Positions 46,443 through 56,072 of a stretch of 64,000 nucleotides of DNA are shown piece after piece. This DNA is from Erythroxylum novogranatense. Lineage: Eukaryota; Streptophyta; Magnoliopsida; Malpighiales; Erythroxylaceae. The stretch is from positions 38,011,005-38,075,004 of the forward strand of contig CM057224.1 of NCBI GenBank assembly GCA_029891385.1. Reading direction: 5' to 3'. Numbering within the stretch: the stretch's first letter is position 1; each line of letters starts with the position of its first letter. The notes below the pieces were generated by a model that worked only from the letters and a program-made list of their open reading frames with translations, ran no database searches and had not been told where the DNA came from. The position numbers and the translations under genes are program-made.

Positions 46443-46556
46443 GCCGTTAACTCCACCGTTCCACTGTCTTGTCTTTATAAAAAAACAGATGAATGATCCG
46501 TTAACTCCTCCGTCTGTCTGTCTTGTCTTTATGAAAAACCAGATGAATGGTCCGTA
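46443..46556. repeat. ~60-bp tandem duplication after RNase H
   Basis: Two copies of a unit ending CTGTCTTGTCTTTATRAAAA then CAGATGAATGRTCCG follow each other, and the first overlaps the RNase H 3' end. It lies in the spacer between pol and the extra ORF. Confidence 0.6.
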
Positions 46557-47080
46557 ACCATCACCATATTGAGGTTGCGTCTGATTTCTTTAAGGCGATC
46601 TTCACTTAGTGGTTTTGTGAAGATATCCGCCCACTGATATTTCGTTTCTACGAATTGTAGACTGACGACTTTCTTCTGAACGTAATCTCTCAAGAAATGA
46701 TGTCTGACTTCTATGTGCTTTACCCTTGAATGTTGAATTGGATTCTTTGACAAGCTGATGGCGTTGGTGTTGTCGCAGTATATTGGAATCTCTTCCTCTT
46801 GTATTGAGTAGTCCTCTAATTGATACTTGATCCACAATATTTGTGAACAACAACTTGCGGCAGACATATATTCAGCTTCGGTAGTTGATAATGCAATCGA
46901 GCTTTGTCGTTTGCTTGACCATGACACCAGGTTTGGTCCAAGAAAGTGATAGCCACCACTCGTGCTCTTCCTTTCGATCCTATCACCGGCATAGTCAGCA
47001 TTGCAATATCCATTCAACCTGAAATTTTTACATTTCTCATACATTAAGCAAAGATCAGTAGTACCTGCGAGATATCTCAA
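46529..47080 (-). pseudogene. copia RNase H
   Basis: 183-codon open frame. RNase H signatures: NGYCNADYAGDRIERKSTSG, IALSTTEAEYMSAASCCSQI, IPIYCDNTNAISLSKNPIQH, HIEVRHHFLRDYVQKK and the end DIFTKPLSEDR. It starts with RYLAGTTDLCLMY, which normally lies after a long RT connection region that is missing here. The frame itself looks intact. Confidence 0.9.
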
Positions 47081-47946
47081 AATTTGTTTTTCATCAGATT
47101 TTTAAAACTCATGCATAACCTTCTTGAAGTTGCACCAAAAATAATATCATCAACATAAATTTGCACAATAATGAAATCATTACTCAAGTTCTTCCTAAAA
47201 AGAGTTTTGTCTACTTTACCTCTAGTAAATCCATTTTCTATAAGAAATGAACTCAGACGATCATACCATGCTCTAGGGGCCTGTTTCAGTCCATATAAGG
47301 CTTTATGAAGTCTGTAGACATGATCTGGATACTTTATGCCCTCAAATCCGGGAGGTTGCTTAACATAGACTTCTTCATCTATAAAACCATTTAGAAATGC
47401 ACTTTTTACATCCATCTGAAAAAGCTTTATGTCATGGCAAACCGCATATGCAAGCAGTATCCTTATTGCTTCAAGTCTTGCTACTGGAGCATATGTCTCA
47501 TTGTAGTCTATTCCTTCTTGCTGATTATAGCCTTGTGCTACTAATCTTGCCTTCTTGCGACTTACTTTTCCTGATTCGTCTAGTTTATTCTTGAATACCC
47601 ATCTAGTACCAATAATGGATTTCTTTTCAGGTTTAGGAACTAAGGACCAGACTTTATTTCTACAGAATTGATTCAACTCCTCTTGCATAGCTAGTATCCA
47701 TGCTTCATCTTTTAGAGCTTCATCAATCTTCTTAGGTTCTACTTTAGATATAAATGCCACGTTGGCTTCTCTTCTAAACTTGGACCTTGTTCGAACATCT
47801 TCTGAGGTTTCTCCAATAATTGACTCTTTAGGATGAGAACTTTTGTATCTCCAATCTTTCTTTAACTCCAAATTCTTCGAAATGTCTTTCTTTTCGTCAT
47901 ATAGTGTTTCTGATGAAGATACTTCTTTGTACTCCGTCAAAGGCAC
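47077..47946 (-). pseudogene. copia reverse transcriptase, C-terminally deleted
   Basis: 289-codon frame: [96 protein letters not shown], and the catalytic box IIVQIYVDDIIFGATS. It stops just after KNLMKNKF, where the FLGLQI/connection segment should follow. The next frame begins directly with RYLAGT, so a few hundred bases of pol are deleted at about 47080-47095. Confidence 0.92.
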
Positions 47947-48095
47947 TGTAACAGCATCATTATCTGATTCCTCTTCCTTATTGGGTTGAGAGCTATCATC
48001 GAACTTGACATGAATAGTTTCTTCAATGATCTTTGAGGTGAGGTTGTAGACTCTAAATGCCTTTGAGGTGAGAGAATAACCTAGAAATATTCTGA

Positions 48096-49492
48096 AAGTA
48101 TCTTTGCATCAAACTTGTCCGAACTTCCTTTGTGTTGAGAATAGTGCACTTACAACCGAAAGGATGGAAATAAGAAATGTTTGGTTTCCTTCCATTCCAC
48201 AACTCATAGGAGTTTTCTTGATATTGGTCGCAACAACACTCTATTCGAATATAGCATCTGTATTGACAACTTCGGCCCAGAAATATTTAGGAAGATTCAT
48301 CTCGCACAGCATTGTTCTTGCCATCTCTTGAATCGTCCTATTCTTCCTTTCAACAACTCCATTTTGCTGCGGAGTCCTTGGGGCAGAGAAGTTATGGAAA
48401 ATTGCATTTTCTTCGCAGAATACTCTAAATTTCTCATTCTCGAATTCTCCACCATGATCACTCCTTATACTGGCTATAGACACTCCTTTTTCATTTTATA
48501 ACCTCATGGAAAGGTTTCTAAAGCACTTGAAAGACTCATCTTTATGTGCCAGAAAAAGTATCCAACAAAACCTTGTAAAATCATCAACAATGACAAGTCC
48601 ATACTTCTTTCCACCAAGACTTATTGTCCTTGTTGGACCAAATAAATCCATATGTAACAACTCTAGTGGTCTAGATGAAGTTACGAAATGTTTTGATGAG
48701 AAAGAGGTTTTAACTTGTTTCCCTTTCTGACAACTTTCACAAAAGAAATCTTTGTCAAAACAAATTTGTGGCAAACCTTTTACCAAATCATGTTTCAAAA
48801 GTTTTGAAATATGTTTAAAACTGACATGACCTAGTTTTTTATGCCAGATCAGTCTTTCTTCTTCAGTAGATAAAAAACATGAAATATTTTGAGACTGAAA
48901 ATCGTCTAAATCAATTTTGTAAAGATTGTTTCGTCTTTCGGCCAAAAAGAAGATAGAACCATCTTTGTTTCTGACTTCACAAAAGTTTTGGTTGAATGTA
49001 ACTTCAAAACCAGAATCACATAATTGACTAATACTTATCAAGTTATGTTTTAGACCATCAACTAGCAGTACGTTGTTAATGCATGCATGGGAATTCTTAC
49101 CAATCTTACCAATCCTGATTATCTTGCCCTGCTTGTTGTCTCCAAAAGTTACCGAACCTCCTTTCTTGTACTGAAGATCTAGGAACATAGACCTTTTTTC
49201 CGTCATGTGACGCGAGCATCCACTGTCCAAATACCAATGGTGCTTGCTGGCTCTTCCAAAGAAGGATTTTTGTAGGAGATATTATCTTGTTTTTAGGTAC
49301 CCAGATTCTCTTGGGTCCTTTAGGGTTAGTATGGTGTAATGAATGATAATAAGAAGTAGAATGAAAACGTTGATGACCTTTTTGAAAACCTGATTGATAT
49401 CTTTTCTTATCTTTTTGAACAATTGATTTCACGTAATCTTTGGGACTTATTTTAGTAAACCCTAATCTAGTTTTATCACTCGGATATCGCAT
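48096..49492 (-). pseudogene. copia protease and integrase
   Basis: The minus strand shows a lysine-rich linker (49106-49492), then the protease site MDSGCSRHMTEKRSM (start 49230) and the pre-integrase zinc motif (WHKKLGHVSFKHISKL, FFCESCQKGKQ). The integrase core has LLHMDLFGPTRT, VIVDDFTRFCWILFLAHKDE, SDHGGEFENEKFRVFCEEN and PQQNGVVERKNRTIQEMART, containing the D, D, E residues. An in-frame TAA (48496-48498) interrupts RL*NEKGVSI and a shift follows EVVNTDAIFE near 48240. Confidence 0.88.
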
Positions 49493-49508
49493 TTTCCTAG
49501 CATTTCAT

Positions 49509-50913
49509 TCATCTTTTTGTACTATCAGTAAATTTAGCTAGATCAATCGAGAGATTATTGATTCTCGCTTCAATGCTTAATCTCTTGGATCTATCTATAA
49601 CTTTGTTGTTATTCAGTTCCTCAACTTGCTTTCTCAGACTTATATTCTCACTCTCTATCTCATGAGTATGTTTGAGGTTTTCTACATATTTCTTCTTCAA
49701 CAGCTTGTACTGTTTCAGAATAGCATGAGAATCCTCTAACAATTCTGAGTATGCATCTTGTATATTATTATAGCTAGAAGTTACCTCTTCATCACTTTCT
49801 TCTTCAGCTACTAGACATATGTTAGCATGTTCTGACGCTTCTGAGATTGTATCTGATTCTGATGAATCCAGATCCTCCCACGTTGCCATCATGCTTTTCT
49901 TGTTATCCTTACTCTTTTTGGGTTGTCTTTTCAACATTGGACACTCGGACTTGTAATGGCCCGGCTTATTGCATTCATAACATGTAATAGATGCTTTCTC
50001 GACTTTTCCATCGTCTTTGCCGCTGTTCCTTCTGAATGTTGAATTTCCTTTGGACTTCTTCTTCCACATTCTTCTTATCTTTCTTGAAATGAAAGATAGC
50101 TCATCGTCTTCATCACTTGATTGATTCGACTTCTTTGGAATCATCATCCTTTGATTCTTCAATCTTTAATGCCTTTGATGTATTCCTCTTTGTCTTCTTC
50201 TTCTGGATTTTGTGATTTTTTTGACCTGCTTTGAGCGCTATGGACTTCTCTTTCTTGGGCTTATCTTCTGCATCAAGCTCTACTTCGTGTATCTTCAATG
50301 ATCCAAGCAATTCATCAAGCTTTAGAACGCTTAAGTCTTTGGCTTCTTGTACAGCAGTTACTTTAGGTCTCCATCTTTTTGGCAGACTCCTCAAAATCTT
50401 TCGAACATGGTCTTGACTGTTGTACGTTCTTCCAAGAGCTTTTAGCCCATTAACAATTGTTTGAAATCTTCCAAACATTTGGTCAATGGTCTCTTCTTCT
50501 TTCATTTTGAACAACTCGTACTGATGCACCAGAATGCTTATCTTGGACTCCTTGACTTGATTTGTTCCTTCATGTGCAATTGATAATGTATCCCACATTT
50601 CTTTGGCAGTGTCGCATCCATGAACTTTGTCATACTCGCTTCTGCTCAATGCACAACTCAAGAAAAATTTCGCCTTGGAGTTTAGTTGAAATCTTGCTTT
50701 CTGCTCAACTGTCCATCTTTCTCGTGGAATTGGATTTTTATCATCATCTTCAGGTGTGTATGGTCCGTTCTCGATGATGTCCCAAAGGTCAATGTGAGTA
50801 GATTCGATAAACAATCTCATTCGGTCCTTCCAATAGTGGTAGTCTTCACCATTGAATGCTGGAGGTCTAGTGACTGAAGCTCCTTCGGCAATATACATGT
50901 GTGATTCCACCAT
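49509..50913 (-). pseudogene. copia gag with zinc knuckle
   Basis: First ORF 50113-50913: MVESHMYIAEGASVTRPPAF, HYWKDRMRLFIESTHIDLWD, MWDTLSIAHEGTNQVKESKI, QMFGRFQTIVNGLKALGRTY, LRSLPKRWRPKVTAVQEAKD, typical copia gag. A frameshift near 50113-50162 leads to 49509-50162, which holds the CCHC zinc knuckle CYECNKPGHYKSEC, an acidic stretch and a coiled coil. Gag packages the element RNA. The copy is broken only by the shift. Confidence 0.9.
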
Positions 50914-50950
50914 TTTCTTTAATTCACACTTTATTAAAGTGATTCTTGAA

Positions 50951-50968
50951 CACTAGGCTTTGATACCA
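50951..50968 (-). other. Primer binding site of second copia element
   Basis: The minus strand reads TGGTATCAAAGCCTAGTG two bases after the LTR, an initiator tRNA-Met type site with one change from the usual TGGTATCAGAGC. Confidence 0.75.
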
Positions 50969-50970
50969 AT

Positions 50971-51852
50971 TGAAGTGAATCACACGTTAATATATTGAAT
51001 AATAATATGATCAAGATACACAAGAAGGGGGGTTGAATTGTGATAAACTTTTCGTTAATCCCTTTATAAATTACTTGTTCTTTTAAAAACTTATCGTAAA
51101 TCAATTCGTAACTAGTTTGAAAATTTTTTTTGTTAATTTTGAAAACTACGATATAAGTAATATGAGAGTAGAAAGAAAAAACACAGCAATTTATTCTGGT
51201 TCACCCCAAACCGTGGGCTACGTCCAGTCCTCAGATATCCTTCTGAGATTTCACTATTTCTGAACTGTTTACAAGTATTCTTTCGACTGAGCCTCTCCAG
51301 GTCTCTTTACAGCAAGTATTCTTTTACTCTTAGCCTCTTCAGGCTATCTGTAACACTTTCTAATTGAAAGAATAGTAAAGAGCTTGTTACAATAGAAATG
51401 CTCTTAACACTGTTCACTCGAAATATCGTTCACAATTTTTCTCTCAGATAATCTGAAAATCAAAAGTTGAATATTCAAGGTTTCATGAAAAGTTATATCT
51501 TCTTCAATCTCGACTCTTATTTATAGTCGGGTTCTTCAACTGTTTCTTGAATATCTGCTTCTTGAATCTTGAAAGAAACCGTTATTCAGTTTGACTCCGT
51601 AACTAACTCAAACTGATGTTTCTTTCTTCCGTTTGATATTTTGTATCAGCTGTTTTTCTCTTGTAAAGCTTTCGTCTGCTTTTCTCTTGTAAAGCTTTCG
51701 TCTGCTTTTCGCTTCAGCTGATTCTTACTTCGACTGATTTTTCTCCTTCAGCTGTTTTTTACTTCTCATGCGTCCATCTACTTTTCATTTGTATATTTCT
51801 CTTTGTTTTTCATCAAAATTATTTAATACGTGAAGTCTGGTTTGACTTAACA
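50971..51852 (-). repeat. 5' LTR of second copia element
   Basis: 882 bp, partner of 42853-43724. A TATA box (minus strand TATAAATA at 51518-51525) drives transcription toward lower coordinates. The CTTTTCTCTTGTAAAGCTTT unit is repeated with TCGTCTG spacers (51650-51710). Confidence 0.9.
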
Positions 51853-51857
51853 CTAAT

Positions 51858-53461
51858 TCTAGAACCATTTATGAGGCATTGCAGGTTGTTGTTTTTAAGA
51901 TTTCCTATCCTTTAACATTGTTCATACATAATTATAAAGCGCATAGCATCCTTGAATAATATAGTCCAATAAAACCCACATTGCAAGACTTTAGTAGTAG
52001 TTTTGTCAATACTATAGTGTCCACCATAAGGAGATGAATGACATTGATGTAAAATATATCTCAACTCCTCTTTAAGTACACATCTTCCAATAATCCCATT
52101 GACATATTGTTAGAACAACAAAGGATCTTCTTAATAGTAAAATTTAAATTTTGAAAGGAATTTCTTCCTCTAATGATATGAAAGATCTTCTGGGATAATT
52201 TCAAAGACGAGCAAGTTCACAAAATTCACAAATTAAGGGGTTTCATTATGTTGAACAACCCAAAGCCTCACATAAAAAAATTGATCATCTATAAGTTCCC
52301 CATTTATATGATCTACTTGCTCTAGCCTCAATAAGTGATTTGCCACTAGGTTTTGTGACCCTTTCTTGTTTGTGATTTCCAGGTTAAATTCCTCAAAATG
52401 AAGAATATAGTGAGTCTTAGTTTATCATCCTTTTTAGATAATAGATATTCTAAAGATACATTTTTTATGTAAATAATCACATTAGAGCTAACAAGATAAG
52501 GTTTAAATTTCTCAAAAGAAAAAACTACATTAAGAAGTTCTTTCTCATTGGTAGCATAATTAATCTGAACATCATTAAGAACTTTGCTGGCATAATATAT
52601 ATCATGAAGTTTTTTTAGTCCTTTTGTAACCTAAAATAGCCCTTATTGTGCAATCATTAGCATCACACATTAACTTATAGAAGGTTCCAATTAGGTGCAA
52701 CCATGATAGGATACAAAGTTTGATCCTTTTTTCAACTTGTTAATTACTTCAAAATCTTCATTAGTAAACTTAAAAGGACCATTTATTTATAATTAGTAAT
52801 AAAGGGGCTTAGTAGTTTAGAGAAATATTTTATAAAACACTGATAAAACCCATTATGTCTAGGACAACCAGTGACTATACAGACTAATGTCAGAAGGGGT
52901 AATCTCTTTATAACTTCCACTTTTAACTTAGTCCATGTCAATCCCATGAATCAAAATCCTATATCCTAACATTATTCCTTATTATTCCATAAAATGACAA
53001 TTTTCTTAGTTGAACACAAAATTGGTTTCACCACATCTTTGCAACACCTATTTTACCTTAAATAAGAAACCATTAAGACTCAAAAATAGAAAAGTTTTCC
53101 ATGAATACCTTGACGGATTCCTTTACCATGTCAGAGAAAATTGCTATCATACACCATCTAGAAAGTTGGCTAGTGCATTGCATAATACAAAAGACATACT
53201 TAAATTAATGAAAGTGCCATAGGGATATGTAAAGGTTATCTTCTCTTAATCATTTAGCATAATTAGGATTTGGTTATATCCCAAATATCCATTAAGGAAG
53301 CAATAAAACTCAATTCCTACCAATCTTTATAACATCTAGTCAATAAAAGGTAGAGGTCAGTGATCCTTCTGAATAGTAACATTCAACTTCCTATAATCAA
53401 TGTGCACCCTTTATCCAATGACAGTCTTAGTAAGGATTAACTCATTCTTATTATTGGCCAC
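51858..53461 (-). pseudogene. Old Athila-like integrase N-terminus, RNase H and RT remnant
   Basis: In broken minus-strand frames: integrase HHCC start (CHSSPYGGHYSIDKTTTKVL, GFYWTILFKDAMRF) near 51950-52130, RNase H/hinge (LVANHLLRLEQVDH) near 52320, and RT (VHIDYRKLNVTIQKDH, EFYCFLNGYLGYNQILI, ITFTYPYGTF, VKVFME) near 52990-53420. Stops are frequent. Confidence 0.75.
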
Positions 53462-53479
53462 TATGGTCATGTCTTCCTT

Positions 53480-54475
53480 ACATAAAAACTAAAGTAAGGA
53501 TGATAAGATGAGATAAAGAGTATTTTCTATAGATATTGGGCTACACCAAGGTTCTGCTTTGAGTCCCTTTATGTTTGTAGTATTAACTGATAAACTCATT
53601 AAGAACATCCAAGGTGATGTGCCTTGGTGTATGTTATTTACTGATGACATTGTTTTAGTGGATGGGATAAAAGAGGGGTCAATGCCAAGTTTGAAATTTG
53701 GAGGGATACATTAAAATCAAAGGGTTTTAGACTGAGTAGGACTAACTAAGAATGAGTATGTGGAGTATAACTTTTTAGGACATATGGTGGTTACAGAAGT
53801 GGAGGTGAAGATTGGTTTAGAATTTATACCGTAGAATGAGTGTTTTAAAAATTTAGGATCTATCATCCAAAGCAACGGAGAAATTGATAAAGACACAGTT
53901 CACCGTATCAAATTAAGGTGGTTGAAATGGAGAGGTGCTTCATGAGTATTGTGTGACTAAAAATACCACTAAAGTCTAATAACAAATTCTATCGTTTAGC
54001 AATTAGGCTGGCCATGCTTTATGGGGCAAAGTGTTGGCTCGTCAAACAAGTTCATAATCATAAACTAATGATAACAGAGATGAGGATGCTTTGTTGAATG
54101 TACAACCTTACTAAAAGAAAAAGGTAAAGAATGTAATGGCAAGGGACAAACTAAAGGTAACTAATATTATGGACAAATTTAGAAAGAAAAGGCTTAGGTG
54201 GTTTGGACATATTAAGAGGAGACACCCAGATGCTCTAGTGAGAAGATGTAAGAGGATCGTACTTAGAGATTGTAATAGAAAAATAGGGAGACCTAAGAAG
54301 AATTAGGGGGAGGTGATTAAAAAAAATATGACAATATTAGAAATTACTAAAGACATGACCCACAATAGAAAACTTTGGCGTGCTAGGATTCAGGTAAAGG
54401 ATCCCTCGTCGTCATCATCATTATTATTGTTGTTGTTGTTGTTATTAGTATTTTTATTATTATCATTAATGTTGA

Positions 54476-54548
<73 letters not shown>

Positions 54549-54879
54549 TTATGATTATTATTGTTATGATGATAATGATAATAATGATGATGATGATGAT
54601 TATTATTATTAGTATTATTATTTCTATATATTAGTTATTTTATTGTATTTTATTTTTCCTTATCATTATCATCATCATCATCATTATTTATTTATTTGTA
54701 TTTGTATTTTATTTTGTATTTTTATTTTTTTATTATTTATTATTTATTTAGTTATTATTTTCATTTCTTCATGTGGGTCATTTGGAAACAGCTTCTCTAT
54801 TAGTTAGGGGTAAGGCTGCGTACTATTAAACCTCCCTAAACCTGCATCTCAGTGAAATTTCTACTAGGTATTGTCGTTG
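53480..54879 (+). mobile_element. 5'-truncated RTE-type LINE
   Basis: The plus strand, with many stops, shows the RT core and C-terminus of plant RTE LINEs: [101 protein letters not shown]. The 3' part is a large microsatellite, then a tail with GGTCATTTGGAAACAGC, GGGGTAAGGCTGCGTAC and CTAGGTATTGTCGTTG, known from 3' ends of plant LINEs/SINEs. The target duplication is TATGGTCATGT plus TTCCTT with one mismatch between (53462-53479 and 54880-54897). It sits in the RT of the old Athila-like element. Confidence 0.85.
54405..54765. repeat. Large TTA/TTG/TCA/GAT microsatellite within LINE 3' region
   Basis: Successive runs of GTC/ATC, TTG, TTA (about 26 units at 54471-54549), GAT, TCAT and TATTT repeats. 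It yields spurious poly-Leu ORFs. Confidence 0.9.
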
Positions 54880-54890
54880 TATGGTCATGT

Positions 54891-55250
54891 GTTCCTTCTT
54901 TAGTATAACCTGAACATGACTCACCTAAGAGCTATTAGAAAAATGGTATGCATCTAGGAGTTTAGTTACCTTATAGTGTACAATTACTTCTTTCATATTC
55001 ATATTGATTTCTCACTGGTTCTCTATACCAAACTTATGGTTATCCTTTAAAAGGATTCAATGATAATAAAATGATATATTAATCTCATAAATATATGAGA
55101 TAGTCCATGCAATCACTATTTTATGCTCTCATATAACCCCCTAAGCAACTTATCCTTTGATCAGATCAAATCCACATCTTGGCCCTCTTGGTGACTTAGA
55201 TCCTCCAAACCCAAATTTTGTTGTCGTTATATTCTGGGGGAAGATCTAAC
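54891..55250 (-). pseudogene. Old Athila-like RT N-terminal remnant
   Basis: Minus-strand pieces: EHKIVIAWTI, NMKEVIVHYKVTKLLDAYHF, VSHVQVILKKEHMT. These are decayed forms of the stretch seen intact at 18600-18930 in the other element. It is cut by the LINE on one side and by the CACTA element on the other. Confidence 0.7.
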
Positions 55251-55253
55251 GAA

Positions 55254-56060
55254 CACTACAAGAAAAATTAGTTTCAGCAACTATTATTAATGGTTGCTAA
55301 AAGTAAGAAAATGGTCATTAAAAGTTATGGCGACCAAAATTGGGTTGGTCATAAGTGGTCACTATAGGGTTGTTACTAAAAGTACTCAGTGGCGAGTTAT
55401 TACGTTGGTCATTAAAAATGTATTATTAACAACCATTTAAAATTGGTCACTAAAGGTAGAATTATTAGCGACCAAATTTATACTTGCTAATGTAAAATTT
55501 TATGGTCGCTGTAATGTTAGAATGGTTGCTATAGTTATGCATACTGCGACCAAATTATTTTTTTTGCTAAAAAATAATCTTATAGCAACCAAGTCAATGG
55601 TTACTATAGCTATTCATACTGCGACCAAATTATTTTTGTTGGTAAAAAATAATCTTATAGCAACCAAGTCATTGGTTACAGTTATTTTTATCTGATTGCA
55701 ACAAATGGTGTATCAAATTTTTTTTAGTAACCATGTTATGACGATATGATGCTGTTGCTAAAAATTTACTTTTAACAACCAAATAATTTGTTGCTATAGT
55801 TTTAATATCGTCACAAATTATATTATATTTACTATAATTTAGCAACAAAAAATTAATTGTTGATCACTAAAGTGTATGTGTTAGCCACCAAAACTTGATC
55901 GCAAAAATAATTTGGATGGTTCCTAATGTATACCTGTCAGCAACCAAAATTGATTGCAAAAATAAATCAAATTGGTCGCTAAAATTTATGCAATAGAAAC
56001 CAAATAAATACGTGGTTGGAAAAAATTATTTCAATTGGTTATTAACAACAAATTTGAAGT
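55254..56060. repeat. Left subterminal repeat region of CACTA element
   Basis: About 0.8 kb with many copies of short words GCAACCAA, GCGACCAAAT, TTGGTCGCTA and TGGTTGCTATAG in both orientations. One longer unit (ATACTGCGACCAAATTATTT with flanking ATAATCTTATAGCAACCAAG) is tandemly repeated near 55550-55670. Such repeats bind the accessory TNPA-type protein in En/Spm elements. Confidence 0.8.
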
Positions 56061-56072
56061 GTTTCTTGACAA

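Larger units (their letters stand above)
42853..51852 (-). mobile_element. Complete copia retrotransposon (SIRE/Maximus-like), 9.0 kb
   Basis: LTRs at 42853-43724 and 50971-51852 (872 and 882 bp; TGTTAAGTC...CACTTCA on the minus strand) are flanked by the 5-bp target duplication CTAAT (42848-42852 and 51853-51857). On the minus strand the order is LTR, tRNA-Met-like primer site, gag, protease, integrase, RT, RNase H, extra ORF, purine tract, LTR. The size, the purine-tract context (ATCATCAAAAGGGGAGAA) and the extra ORF after pol suggest the SIRE/Maximus lineage. Frameshifts, a stop in integrase and a deletion in pol make it non-autonomous. Confidence 0.92.
42080..55253 (-). mobile_element. 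Very old Athila-like gypsy element, heavily interrupted
   Basis: Minus-strand pieces of one pol region lie in collinear order: integrase C-terminus (42080-42852), integrase N-terminus, RNase H and RT (51858-53461), RT N-terminus (54891-55250). The gaps are explained by a complete copia element (42853-51852) and an RTE-type LINE (53480-54879), each with target duplications. A CACTA element adjoins at 55254. Every frame is riddled with stops, showing much greater age than the plus-strand Athila copy at 15461. LTRs were not found. Confidence 0.8.

Noticed and set aside
54313..54612. 99-codon poly-Leu ORF
   Set aside because: End of the LINE frame running into a TTA/TTG microsatellite.
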